From assembly GCA_902476765.1 (NCBI GenBank), contig CABSEJ010000070.1, positions 1 through 15,713 on the forward strand: 15,713 nucleotides of DNA. The letters are read 5' to 3'. Positions 6,884 to 14,092 of this stretch are shown one piece after another (position 1 is the first letter of the stretch; each line of letters begins with the position of its first letter). The notes beneath the pieces are model-generated. The model did not search any database, was not told the origin of the DNA, and was given only the letters and a program-made list of their open reading frames with translations. The position numbers were made by a program, and so were the translations under genes. Source of the DNA: an uncultured Blautia sp. (lineage in GTDB: Bacteria > Bacillota > Clostridia > Lachnospirales > Lachnospiraceae).

Positions 6884-8971
6884 CTACGCTTTGGAAGATT
6901 TTCCAACTGTTTTCTTGGAGCCTGTTTTCTTTGTTTCTCCATAGCTTTTTCTGGCGGCCGGCTTTTTATAATAAGCTGCTGCTGCGTCAAAAAACTGCCG
7001 CAGGGCAAGCTGGTTTCTCAGCCCCATTACTCCCTCTGTCCGGCTGCGGATAAAATGCTCCAGCTTTCCCATATATTCCTGGGAGGTAATGCTTCCCTCT
7101 GCCACATAGGTCAGTCCCTTTTCCCAGCTGGCCGTAAGCTCCGGATTTAAAAGGGAACGGATAGAAGCATTTACCACATCAAATATCATTTCTCCTAAAA
7201 GGGTAGGGGTGATAACCTGGGTCTTTTTATTGAGAGCCAGATATTGAATGGTCATCAGTTTTTTTAAAATCTCGGCTCTGGTAGCACTGGTTCCGATTCC
7301 GCTTCCTTTAATCTGGGCACGCAGTTCCTCATCTTCAATCAGCTGTCCTGCATTTTCCATAGCAAGAATCATAGAACCGGAAGTATATCTTTTTGGCGGA
7401 GAGGTTTCCCCTTCTTTTATGTAAAAGCTTTCCACCGGCAGGCTGCTTCCCTTTTTGATACCCTGAAGAAGTTCCAGAAAACCGGCGTCCCCGGTCTGTT
7501 CTTCCTGGTCTTTCCCCTCTTCCTTTTTTTCCTCCTCATCCCTTTTCTTCCCAAAGGAATAGCCGGTAACCTTCAGATACCCTTCTGACACCAGCACCTT
7601 AAAGGAAGAGAAGAGACGTTCCTTTTCTATGACAGAGGTGAGACTGACCTTCTGATACACAGCAGGAGGATAAAATATACTCAAAAACCGTCGGACTACC
7701 ACCTCGTACACACGGCTGGCGGTAAGAGACAGGCTTTTCAAGGCTCCCAGCCCCTGTCCCGTAGGAATGATAGCATAATGGTCTGTAATCTGCTTATCAT
7801 TTACATATCTGGTTTTCCCTATGCTCTTGTAAGAGCCCAGCTCCAGAATCTCCCCTGCGTACTCCTTTCCCTGTTCATAGCCCAGCAGTCCTCTCAGATT
7901 TTTCGAAATTTCCTTGGCCACTGCTGTGGAAAGCACTCTGGCGTCCGTTCTGGGATAAGTCACCAGTTTCTTTTCATACAGCTCCTGGACAATTTTCAGG
8001 GTTTCGTCCGGGCTTAATTTAAACAGCCTGGAACATTCATTCTGAAGCTCTGCAAGGTTAAAGAGGAGAGGAGGATTCTTATTTTCTTTTTTCTTCTCCA
8101 GCTTTTCCACCTGTGCGGTAAGCGGAGAATGGGCGGACAGAATTTCTACCAGTGCCTGGGCCTGTTCTTTTTCCTTAAAGCCGTTTTCCTTATACAGATA
8201 AGGGGACTGGAAAAAACGGCTGCCCTCAACTGCTCTCCACTCTCCCTCAAAGGAACGGCCTGACAGCTGAAACTTTCCCAGCACCCGGTAAAAGGGAGTC
8301 TTCACAAATTCCCGTATCTCCCTTTCTCTGCGTACCACCATTCCCAACACGCAGGTCATAACCCTTCCCACGGAAATAGCCTGATACCTGGTGCCCAGAT
8401 AGGAGGATACTGCGTTTCCGTATTTCAGAGACAATAGTCTGGAAAAATTGATGCCCATAAGGTAATCTTCTTTTGCCCGCAAATAAGCAGAAGCAGACAG
8501 ATTATCATAGGCGTGAATGTCCTTGGCCTCCCGGATTCCTCTCAGAATCTCCTCCTCAGTCTGCGAGTCAATCCATACCCGCCTCTGGGTCTTATTTTTC
8601 ACTCCGGCCATCATGGCTACCAGACGGTAAATATATTCTCCCTCCCGCCCGGAGTCGGTACACACATAAATGGTATCCACATCCTGCCGGTTCAGAAGTC
8701 CCTTTACAATATCAAACTGCTTCTTAACTCCGGGAATTACCTCGTACTTAAACTCCTTTGGAAGAAAGGGAAGGGTATCCAGGCTCCATTTTTTCAGTTT
8801 TTCATCATATTTTTCCGGATAACTCATAGTCACCAGATGTCCCACGCACCAGGTAATCACCGTATTCTCAGACTCCAGATATCCGTCCTTCCTGGAAGTC
8901 TGGACTTTCAGGGCCTTGGCAAACTCCTGGGCCACGCTGGGCTTTTCCGCTATAAATAATGACTTGCTCAT
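6884..8971 (-). CDS. topB: DNA topoisomerase III (type IA)
   Basis: 695 aa, a normal TopB length. It relaxes or decatenates DNA through a transient 5'-phosphotyrosine. The Toprim domain starts at the N-terminus (SLFIAEKPSVAQ, Glu9; GHLVTMSYP 44-52) with the metal site DSGREGE at 106-112. The second acid of the classical DxDxE is Gly here, as I recall for other Firmicute TopB proteins. The catalytic Tyr339 lies in TYPRTD (338-343). GSGIGTSATRAEILKKL (556-572) and TLLGEMIFD (590-598) are typical type IA motifs. There is an acidic/lysine-rich insert (about 474-493) and a basic tail (about 669-695), and no C-terminal zinc ribbon. The frame stays open upstream, but the ATG at 8971 has GAGGAG 6 nt before it and gives the canonical N-terminus. 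Its ATG overlaps the MOSC gene stop (ATGA), implying coupled translation. Confidence 0.93.
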   Translation of the reverse strand: MSKSLFIAEKPSVAQEFAKALKVQTSRKDGYLESENTVITWCVGHLVTMSYPEKYDEKLKKWSLDTLPFLPKEFKYEVIPGVKKQFDIVKGLLNRQDVDTIYVCTDSGREGEYIYRLVAMMAGVKNKTQRRVWIDSQTEEEILRGIREAKDIHAYDNLSASAYLRAKEDYLMGINFSRLLSLKYGNAVSSYLGTRYQAISVGRVMTCVLGMVVRREREIREFVKTPFYRVLGKFQLSGRSFEGEWRAVEGSRFFQSPYLYKENGFKEKEQAQALVEILSAHSPLTAQVEKLEKKKENKNPPLLFNLAELQNECSRLFKLSPDETLKIVQELYEKKLVTYPRTDARVLSTAVAKEISKNLRGLLGYEQGKEYAGEILELGSYKSIGKTRYVNDKQITDHYAIIPTGQGLGALKSLSLTASRVYEVVVRRFLSIFYPPAVYQKVSLTSVIEKERLFSSFKVLVSEGYLKVTGYSFGKKRDEEEKKEEGKDQEEQTGDAGFLELLQGIKKGSSLPVESFYIKEGETSPPKRYTSGSMILAMENAGQLIEDEELRAQIKGSGIGTSATRAEILKKLMTIQYLALNKKTQVITPTLLGEMIFDVVNASIRSLLNPELTASWEKGLTYVAEGSITSQEYMGKLEHFIRSRTEGVMGLRNQLALRQFFDAAAAYYKKPAARKSYGETKKTGSKKTVGKSSKA

Positions 8972-9411
8972 GAAGGCTCCTCTTCTGCTTTCTCTAATCT
9001 GTCTCCCACACAAAGGGTTCCGCCCTGAAGAACTCTGGCAAAAACCCCTTCCCTGGGCATAATACAGTCTCCCATCTGTTTAAAAATTTCGCAGCCCTGG
9101 TGGCACTGCTTTCCTATCTGGGTAATTTCCAGCATAACGTCTTTGCCTTTCAGTCTGGTTCCCACCGGCAAAGCCGCAAAATCAAAGCCCTCCACCACCA
9201 GGTTTTCCCCGAAATCCCCATACTCCACAGCAGCTCCCCGCTGCCGGAATTCCTCTATTTTTTCTGCGGACAGCAGGCTTACCTGCCTGTGCCATTTCCC
9301 TGCATGGGCGTCTCCCCGGATGCCAAACTCCTCCAGAAATACCCCCTGGGGAACCTGCTGTTTCTTTGTTCCTCTTTCTTTGCTGATACAGATTGCAAGT
9401 ATTTTTCCCAT
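8968..9411 (-). CDS. Stand-alone MOSC-domain protein
   Basis: 147 aa, consisting of essentially one MOSC domain (named after molybdenum cofactor sulfurase C-terminal). Conserved elements: an early GIRGDAHAGKWHRQVSLLS (30-48), GDFGENLVVEG (65-75), and GKQCHQGCEIF (100-110) carrying Cys103 and Cys107, the position of the conserved MOSC cysteine, then MPREGVFARVLQGG. MOSC proteins bind molybdenum cofactor or handle sulfur carried on cysteine. The start lies 3 nt after the moaA stop, and the end overlaps the topB start by 4 nt. The moaA neighbour supports a cofactor role. In many clostridia this domain is fused to a MogA-like domain; no fusion is present here. Confidence 0.88.
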   Translation of the reverse strand: MGKILAICISKERGTKKQQVPQGVFLEEFGIRGDAHAGKWHRQVSLLSAEKIEEFRQRGAAVEYGDFGENLVVEGFDFAALPVGTRLKGKDVMLEITQIGKQCHQGCEIFKQMGDCIMPREGVFARVLQGGTLCVGDRLEKAEEEPS

Positions 9412-9414
9412 TAC

Positions 9415-10428
9415 TCAGCCTCCAATCTGGGACATGGTATGTGTCTCCAAACTTTCTGTGTTCTGTTCTAAACTGTTGCCTTCCCCAAATACATGGGCTC
9501 TGGGTTTTTCCCAGACAGCTCTGCATATGGCTGCTTCCAGCTTTTTTCGAATCTCTGTTTTTTCTTCATTCTGCCGCAAAATCCTTTTCAAATCCACACC
9601 CTGTTCATACTGGAGACAAGTTTTTAAATACCCGGCTGCAGTCAGTCTTACTCTGTTACAGGAGGAGCAGAACTGATGGCTCACTGCACTGATAAAGCCG
9701 ATTTTCCCGGCAAATCCTGAAAGAGTATAATACTGGCAGGGCCCGTTGCCCAGCCTTTCCCCATAGGGCTTCAGCGGACCGTATTCCTTTTCCAGTACAT
9801 CCCGGACCACTTTCTCTCCCGGGTTCTGAAACTTCCTCCCGTATCCAATAGGCATCATTTCAATAAACCGTACGGGCACAGAATAATTTCGGGCCAGTCC
9901 TCCCAGGGCTTTAACCCGCTCATAAAAGCTCTTCTCCTCTTCCCGGAAGGAGACACAGTTCACTTTTACTCCCAGTCCTTTCTGGGAACAGGCGGCTTCC
10001 AATCCCTCCAGGGCCCTGCTCAGGCATCCTCCCCTGGTAAATCTGGCATATTCCTGCTCATTCAGGCTGTCTATACTGATATTCACTCCGTCCAGCCCCG
10101 CCTCCATAAGAGCAGGAAGCTGCTCCTTCAGCAGAATCCCGTTGGTAGTAAGCGTCACGTTTTTAATTCCCGGCAGCTGCTTCAGTTTTCTTACCAGTAC
10201 CGGCAGATTCCTGCGCACAAGAGGTTCTCCACCTGTCAGCTTGATTTTGGATATGCCAAGGCCGGAAAAAATTTCTGCCAGTTCCTCTATCTCCTCATAA
10301 GATAAAATATCCTCATGAGACACAGGGCAAACGCCTTCCTCAGGCATACAGTACACACATCTTAAATTACACCGGTCTGTTACGGAAATCCGCAGATAAT
10401 CTATCTCTCTTCCAAAACTATCCTTCAT
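9415..10428 (-). CDS. moaA: GTP 3',8-cyclase (radical SAM), molybdopterin biosynthesis
   Basis: 337 aa, full length. MoaA converts GTP to 3',8-cH2GTP, the first step of molybdenum-cofactor synthesis. The radical-SAM cluster is C20xxxC24xxC27 (RCNLRCVYCMPE), followed by TGGEPL (65-70). The second 4Fe-4S site is C254, C257 and C271 (FCSSCNRVRLT...LKTC). The C-terminal Gly-Gly (336-337) needed for activity is intact. The start is supported by AAAGGAG 6 nt upstream. It leads a packed unit with the MOSC protein and topB. moaC, moaE and mogA are not in the window and must lie elsewhere if the pathway is complete. It starts only 34 nt after the hairpin that ends the prfA operon, so its promoter lies within or upstream of that hairpin, or the gene depends on read-through; I see no obvious -35/-10 pair. 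Confidence 0.95.
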   Translation of the reverse strand: MKDSFGREIDYLRISVTDRCNLRCVYCMPEEGVCPVSHEDILSYEEIEELAEIFSGLGISKIKLTGGEPLVRRNLPVLVRKLKQLPGIKNVTLTTNGILLKEQLPALMEAGLDGVNISIDSLNEQEYARFTRGGCLSRALEGLEAACSQKGLGVKVNCVSFREEEKSFYERVKALGGLARNYSVPVRFIEMMPIGYGRKFQNPGEKVVRDVLEKEYGPLKPYGERLGNGPCQYYTLSGFAGKIGFISAVSHQFCSSCNRVRLTAAGYLKTCLQYEQGVDLKRILRQNEEKTEIRKKLEAAICRAVWEKPRAHVFGEGNSLEQNTESLETHTMSQIGG

Positions 10429-10462
10429 TCTGGCTCCTTTATGCGGCAGCGCTTTTAAAGAA

Positions 10463-10503
10463 AGGGTGCCTCAAAAGCATTTCACTGCCTTTCGTGGCAC
10501 CCT
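10463..10503 (-). terminator. Terminator hairpin of the rpmE-prfA operon
   Basis: AGGGTGCC (minus strand, 10503-10496) pairs with GGCACCCT (10470-10463) as an 8-bp GC-rich stem. The 25-nt loop can form a second 7-bp stem (AAAGGCA / TGCTTTT, one G-T). The tail TTCTTTAAAAG is moderately T-rich. It lies 80 nt past the prfA stop and just before moaA. It could also be an attenuator in a moaA leader, but I see no recognisable riboswitch core. Confidence 0.65.
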
Positions 10504-10583
10504 CTGCCGAAATCCTTAAACTTCGTCTTATGTTTTCTTTCTTTATCAGCCCCTCTTATTGACTGAGGCTTAATTTTTTCCCT

Positions 10584-11654
10584 TTACTGGTCCTTCATGT
10601 TGGCCAGCTTAGCCGCCTGGTCTGCGGCAATCAGATTGTCCAGCACTTCTGTCAAATCACCGTTTAACACGGAATCCAGCTTGTGAAGAGTCAGCTTGAT
10701 TCTGTGGTCTGTCACACGCCCCTGAGGGAAATTGTAGGTTCTGATTTTCTCAGAACGGTCTCCGGTTCCCACCTGGCTTCTTCTGGCCTCCGCTTCCTCG
10801 TCATGCCGCTTCTGCAGCTCCATATCATAGAGGCGGGAACGGAGAATTTTCAGGGCTTTATCCTTATTCTTCAGCTGGGATTTTTCATCCTGGCAGGAGA
10901 TTACAATTCCCGTAGGGATATGGGTCAGACGCACCGCTGAGTCTGTGGTATTTACACACTGACCGCCGTTTCCGGAGGCACGGAAAACATCAAATTTACA
11001 ATCATTTAAATCCAGCTGGAAGTCAATCTCCTCAGCCTCCGGCATAATGGCTACCGTAATGGTAGAGGTATGGATACGGCCGCTTTCTGTCTCCGGCACA
11101 CGCTGCACACGATGTACGCCGCTTTCGTATTTCAGCTTGGAGTAGGCTCCCTGACCGTAAATCATAAAGGTAACCTCTTTAAAACCGCCGATTCCGTTTT
11201 CATTCAGAGTCAGCATCTCGGTTCTCCAGTTCTGGGATTCCGCATATTTCACATACATACGGTAAATCTCCGCTGCGAAAAGGGCAGCCTCGTCTCCTCC
11301 TGCTCCGGCACGGATTTCCACAATAACATTTTTATCGTCATTGGGGTCCTTAGGCAGAAGGAGGATTTTCAATTCCTGTTCCAGCTCTTCAATTCTCTTT
11401 TTAGCCTGGGAAAGCTCCTCCTTCAGCATTTCCCTCATTTCCTCGTCAGATTCCTCCTCCAGCATAGCCAGACTGTCTTCCACAGTCTGTTTACATTCTT
11501 TATACTCAGAATAAGCTGCAGCAATAGGCTGAAGGTCGCTTTGCTCCTTCATCAGCTTCTGAAATCTGGCGGCATCGTTTGCCACTGTCGGCTCGTTTAA
11601 CTCATTTAATATCTCTTCAAGGCGTACTAAAATGTCATCTAATTTATCAAACAT
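10584..11654 (-). CDS. prfA: Peptide chain release factor 1
   Basis: 356 aa, the usual RF1 length. It reads UAA/UAG stop codons and releases the nascent peptide. The tripeptide anticodon is of the PxT type, PET at 187-189 (RVPETESGRIHTS), which marks RF1 rather than RF2 (SPF). The GGQ motif is at 230-232 (GNGGQCVN), whose glutamine is the methylation target of PrmC encoded just upstream. A long N-terminal coiled-coil-like helix region (about 40-100) is normal. The start at 11654 is chosen over an upstream in-frame start because AGGAGG lies 6 nt before it and MFDKLDDILVRL is the family N-terminus. It overlaps the prmC end by 8 nt, and is the last gene of its operon. Confidence 0.96.
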   Translation of the reverse strand: MFDKLDDILVRLEEILNELNEPTVANDAARFQKLMKEQSDLQPIAAAYSEYKECKQTVEDSLAMLEEESDEEMREMLKEELSQAKKRIEELEQELKILLLPKDPNDDKNVIVEIRAGAGGDEAALFAAEIYRMYVKYAESQNWRTEMLTLNENGIGGFKEVTFMIYGQGAYSKLKYESGVHRVQRVPETESGRIHTSTITVAIMPEAEEIDFQLDLNDCKFDVFRASGNGGQCVNTTDSAVRLTHIPTGIVISCQDEKSQLKNKDKALKILRSRLYDMELQKRHDEEAEARRSQVGTGDRSEKIRTYNFPQGRVTDHRIKLTLHKLDSVLNGDLTEVLDNLIAADQAAKLANMKDQ

Positions 11655-12504
11655 ATTTTTCCTCCTGATTTTTTCTTCCAATTACAACCCGGTCAAGACC
11701 AGCCAGGTCTTTTATCACACGAATCCTTTCGAATCCCTGCTCTTCCATCAGTCCGGCCACTGCTTTTCCCTGGTCATATCCTATCTCAAAGGCCAGCAGT
11801 CCCCGGGGACTTAAATATTCTCCTGCCAGACGGGTAATTTCCCTGTAAAAATACAGGCCGTCCTCATGGCCGTCCAGGGCCATTCTGGGCTCATACAGCC
11901 GAACCTCCTCCATCAGTCCCTCAATTACCTGGGAAGAGATATAAGGGGGATTAGATACAATCACATCATAGGTTCCCTGTATATGTTCAAATAAATCGCT
12001 GTGAATCCACTGAGGGGAAACACCCAGGTCAGTACCGTTTTTCTCGGCTACTTCCAAGGCCTGACAAGACAAATCTGCTCCTGTGCCAATGGCCTTTTTC
12101 ATATGTTTCAGCAGGCTGATTAGAATACAGCCGCTTCCGGTACACATATCCAGAACCCTCAGACCTTCTCTTCCCTGGCTTTCCTTTAAAACCTCTTCCA
12201 CCAGGATTTCCGTATCCTGTCTGGGGGCCAGCACAAATTCATTGACATAAAATTTATAGCCAAAGAAATATGCCTCACCAGTCAGCTGCTGAAGGGGAAT
12301 GTGCTGCTTTCTTTTTTTAATCAGCGCTTCATAGCTTTTTTTCTGCTTTTCTCCTACTTCTTCTCCCTCATGGGCAAAGTACCAGGCTCTGGATATGCTG
12401 CAGACAAACTCCAGAAGCAGCCAGGCGTCTAAATCACTGTTTTCTACTTTGCCTTCCCGAAGCTCTTTCTTTCCGAAATCCAGGACTTCTCTGTAAGTCT
12501 TCAT
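11647..12504 (-). CDS. prmC: Release factor glutamine methyltransferase
   Basis: 285 aa, a class-I SAM-dependent methyltransferase that N5-methylates the GGQ glutamine of RF1/RF2. A helical N-terminal substrate domain (about 1-75) ends in PLQQLTGEAYFFG (70-82). The SAM site is VLDMCTGSGCILISL (117-131), and the catalytic NPPY is at 185-188. The linker usually reading PRPETE is PRQDTE here (94-99), a mild variant. It is coupled at both ends: its ATG overlaps the DUF1385 stop (ATGA, 4 nt), and its tail overlaps prfA by 8 nt, so enzyme and substrate are made from one message. Confidence 0.95.
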   Translation of the reverse strand: MKTYREVLDFGKKELREGKVENSDLDAWLLLEFVCSISRAWYFAHEGEEVGEKQKKSYEALIKKRKQHIPLQQLTGEAYFFGYKFYVNEFVLAPRQDTEILVEEVLKESQGREGLRVLDMCTGSGCILISLLKHMKKAIGTGADLSCQALEVAEKNGTDLGVSPQWIHSDLFEHIQGTYDVIVSNPPYISSQVIEGLMEEVRLYEPRMALDGHEDGLYFYREITRLAGEYLSPRGLLAFEIGYDQGKAVAGLMEEQGFERIRVIKDLAGLDRVVIGRKNQEEKYV

Positions 12505-13484
12505 AAGGTTCCTTCCTCGTCAATAACAGAATCCGGGAAATTCTCCTTTAAGTATGCTTTCCAGTCAAATACAGCCTCCACCGCAGCTATGGCTACCTGG
12601 GCCATATCCTCTGTAGGTTCTTTGGTTGTCAGCTTCTGCAAAGCCAGTCCCGGCTTAGATAAAAAGGCCACAGCACCGTTGTCATGATTTCCTGCAAGAC
12701 GGATAAATTCATAGGAAATTCCTGCGATAGCCGGAACCAGTAAAATTCGAATCACAACTCTTAGCCACATGGTCTTCACCGGTACCACAGCAAAAAATCC
12801 GATAAAGAAGATAATGCTGACAATAATCACAAAGAATAAAAAGCTGGTGCCGCACCGTTTGTGGAATCTGGAGCTTTTCATAACATTATCCACAGTCAGT
12901 GGCATTCCGTGTTCCACACAGTTGATACATTTATGTTCCGCTCCATGATACATGAAAACCCGCTGAATATCCTCCATTTTGGAAATTAAAAGCATGTACA
13001 GCAGAAACAGCAGAATTCTAACAAAAGCCTCTGCTATGGTAACCACGGTCTCCCCTGCCCCTACCTTATGCAGAAGGCTGGCCAGCAGATAAGGCAGTAC
13101 CATGAACAAGGCTACAGAAAAAATAATGGATAGTGTTACAGTGACTGTCATCAGCACCTTATCCTCTTTTTCTTTTTTTGCCTCTTCCCGCTCCTTTTCC
13201 TGTCCGGTCAGCTGCTTTCTTTTTTCAAATTCCTCCTCATCCTCAAAAAAGGTAGCAGAGTACATAAGACATTTGGTTCCCACTACCAGAGAATCGATAA
13301 AGCTGAACACGCCCCGGATAATAGGAAGCCCCAGAATTCTTTTGCTTTTTATAAGGCTCTTATAATCCTCAACCTTAACCTCTATTTCCTTGTCAGGCTT
13401 TCGTACTGCAACAGAATACACATCTCCATGGCGCATCATAATTCCTTCCATTACAGCCTGCCCGCCAATATTTGATGACTTCAT
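12501..13484 (-). CDS. DUF1385 (YqhQ-like) integral membrane protein
   Basis: 327 aa, member of an uncharacterised but widely conserved family (YqhQ in Bacillus). Family signatures: SSNIGGQAVMEGIMMR (3-18), and the central MYHGAEHKCINCVEHG (178-193) followed by FHKRCGTSFLFF (207-218). The His/Glu/Cys set in the latter looks metal-site-like (inference). Membrane segments fall at about 111-137, 146-167, 213-235 and 241-260, and a charged loop rich in Glu/Lys at about 80-110. The ATG at 13484 has GGAGGG 5 nt before it; a TTG further up (13505) lacks an SD and lies inside a hairpin, so it is rejected. It is placed between rpmE and prmC, with 4-nt overlap to prmC. The conserved position suggests a link to translation or envelope growth, but no function can be stated. 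Confidence 0.9.
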   Translation of the reverse strand: MKSSNIGGQAVMEGIMMRHGDVYSVAVRKPDKEIEVKVEDYKSLIKSKRILGLPIIRGVFSFIDSLVVGTKCLMYSATFFEDEEEFEKRKQLTGQEKEREEAKKEKEDKVLMTVTVTLSIIFSVALFMVLPYLLASLLHKVGAGETVVTIAEAFVRILLFLLYMLLISKMEDIQRVFMYHGAEHKCINCVEHGMPLTVDNVMKSSRFHKRCGTSFLFFVIIVSIIFFIGFFAVVPVKTMWLRVVIRILLVPAIAGISYEFIRLAGNHDNGAVAFLSKPGLALQKLTTKEPTEDMAQVAIAAVEAVFDWKAYLKENFPDSVIDEEGTL

Positions 13485-13503
13485 GATTCCCTCCAAACGC
13501 AAC

Positions 13504-13535
13504 AAGAGGCTGAAGTCCTAAAACCTCAACCTCTT
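13504..13535 (-). promoter_or_regulatory. Intercistronic hairpin between rpmE and DUF1385
   Basis: AAGAGGTTGAGGT pairs with ACTTCAGCCTCTT (minus strand, 13535 to 13504): a 13-bp stem with two G-T pairs and a 6-nt loop. It starts 7 nt past the rpmE stop and has no T tract after it (GTTGCGTTTGGAGGG leads into the next SD). It is therefore more likely an mRNA processing, stability or partial attenuation element, setting a high rpmE to low downstream ratio, than a full terminator. Confidence 0.55.
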
Positions 13536-13542
13536 CTATCTC

Positions 13543-13746
13543 TTATTTATTCATGCCGTATTTCTTGTTGAACTTATCAATACGTCCACGAGCCTGTGCA
13601 GCTTTCTGCTGTCCTGTATAGAAAGGATGACATTTGGAGCAAACTTCTACTCGCAGCTCAGACTTTGTAGAACCTGTCTTAAATGTATTTCCACAGTTGC
13701 ATGTCACTGTACATTCCTGATAATTTGGATGGATTCCTTCTTTCAT
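13543..13746 (-). CDS. rpmE: 50S ribosomal protein L31 (zinc-type)
   Basis: 67 aa, bacterial bL31. Zinc ligands of the C+ form are visible: CNCG near the N-terminus and CSKC later, followed by HPFYTGQQKAAQARGRIDKFNKKYG, the family tail. A GTG three codons upstream (13755) keeps the frame open, but the ATG at 13746 is preferred. It gives the canonical MKEGIHPNYQE start, and GAGGTG then sits 7 nt upstream, whereas that motif would overlap the GTG. First gene of rpmE-DUF1385-prmC-prfA. The C+ version binds zinc; no C- paralogue is in the window. Confidence 0.95.
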   Translation of the reverse strand: MKEGIHPNYQECTVTCNCGNTFKTGSTKSELRVEVCSKCHPFYTGQQKAAQARGRIDKFNKKYGMNK

Positions 13747-13817
13747 TTTTTTCACCTCTTCTATATTTTTATAATTTATATGGTTTTATGCGTTTTACAA
13801 TTTCAAACAGCTTATAA

Positions 13818-13846
13818 ATTGTACCATAGAAACACCTAAAATGCAA
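13818..13846 (-). promoter_or_regulatory. rpmE operon promoter, extended -10
   Basis: On the minus strand, TTGCAT (13846-13841), a 17-nt spacer and TACAAT (13823-13818), the latter preceded by TGG, give an extended -10 sigma-A promoter. The leader to the rpmE ATG would be about 65 nt and AT-rich. Confidence 0.7.
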
Positions 13847-13861
13847 GTACAAATCTCTACT

Positions 13862-13881
13862 TTTTCCCTGGTTTTCCCTGG
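13862..13881. repeat. Tandem 10-bp direct repeat
   Basis: TTTTCCCTGG occurs twice head to tail (13862-13871, 13872-13881). A degenerate relative, TTTCCCCGGTCC, is at 14014-14025, on the other side of the inverted-repeat element, so the pair may mark its edges. Confidence 0.6.
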
Positions 13882-13884
13882 TCC

Positions 13885-14015
13885 GTAACAGTTCAGCCTT
13901 GCTGAACCGTTACAGTCAAAATCCATGCAAAATCGCCTACGGCGATGGGATTTTGACTCCTGAATCATGTTCTTACGGTCAGCGCAGCAAGTGCGCAGAC
14001 CTAGGCTGAACTGTT
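13885..14015. repeat. Nested inverted-repeat (REP/MITE-like) element
   Basis: Three hairpins lie in a row. (1) GTAACAGTTCAGC (13885-13897) with GCTGAACCGTTAC (13901-13913): 13 bp, one mismatch, loop CTT. (2) AGTCAAAATCC (13914-13924) with GGATTTTGACT (13948-13958): 11 bp perfect, enclosing ATCGCC/GGCGAT around TAC. (3) GGTC-A-GCGCA (13977-13986) with TGCGC-A-GACC (13992-14001). In addition AACAGTTCAGCC (13887-13898) is repeated inverted as GGCTGAACTGTT (14004-14015), so the whole 130 bp has 12-bp terminal inverted repeats and can fold in alternative ways. No coding frame of note is inside. It occupies the gene-free gap between rho and rpmE. Confidence 0.7.
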
Positions 14016-14027
14016 TCCCCGGTCCTT

Positions 14028-14076
14028 CTCGATACATTCGAGCCAGGCGTACATGCTTGCATGGGGGTATTTGGCT
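14028..14076 (-). other. Hairpin pair in the rho 3' region
   Basis: Just past the rho stop on the minus strand are two further structures. AGCCA (14041-14045) pairs with TGGCT (14072-14076) around CATGC-TT-GCATG (14052-14063). CTCGA (14028-14032) pairs with TCGAG (14038-14042). Neither is followed by a T tract, so a classical intrinsic terminator for rho is not evident; they may protect the mRNA 3' end. Confidence 0.45.
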
Positions 14077-14092
14077 TAACCTTGTGACCAGC

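Noticed and set aside
7195..7210. Missing second acidic residue in the TopB DxDxE motif as a sign of inactivation
   Set aside because: The motif itself is near 8650; the Gly variant (DSGREGE) is, to my knowledge, usual in Firmicute TopB proteins, and the catalytic Tyr and the other acids are intact. The span given is not informative beyond this note.
6884..8971. topB as a sign of an integrated conjugative element
   Set aside because: TopB genes do occur in such elements, but here it is translationally coupled to moaA and MOSC genes with no mobile genes or composition break visible.
10463..10583. Possible Moco (molybdenum cofactor) riboswitch upstream of moaA
   Set aside because: Only one GC-rich hairpin with a small inner stem is visible; the multi-stem Moco RNA core is not recognisable, and the hairpin fits a terminator for the prfA operon.
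13102..13365. Plus-strand frame opposite DUF1385, and similar antisense frames opposite topB, prfA, moaA and rho
   Set aside because: All lie wholly within confidently identified genes, lack ribosome binding sites and show low-complexity Ser/Phe/Leu-rich translations typical of the reverse strand.
13885..14015. CRISPR array in the repeat-rich rho-rpmE gap
   Set aside because: Repeats are inverted and nested, not regularly spaced direct repeats with unique spacers; no cas genes are nearby.
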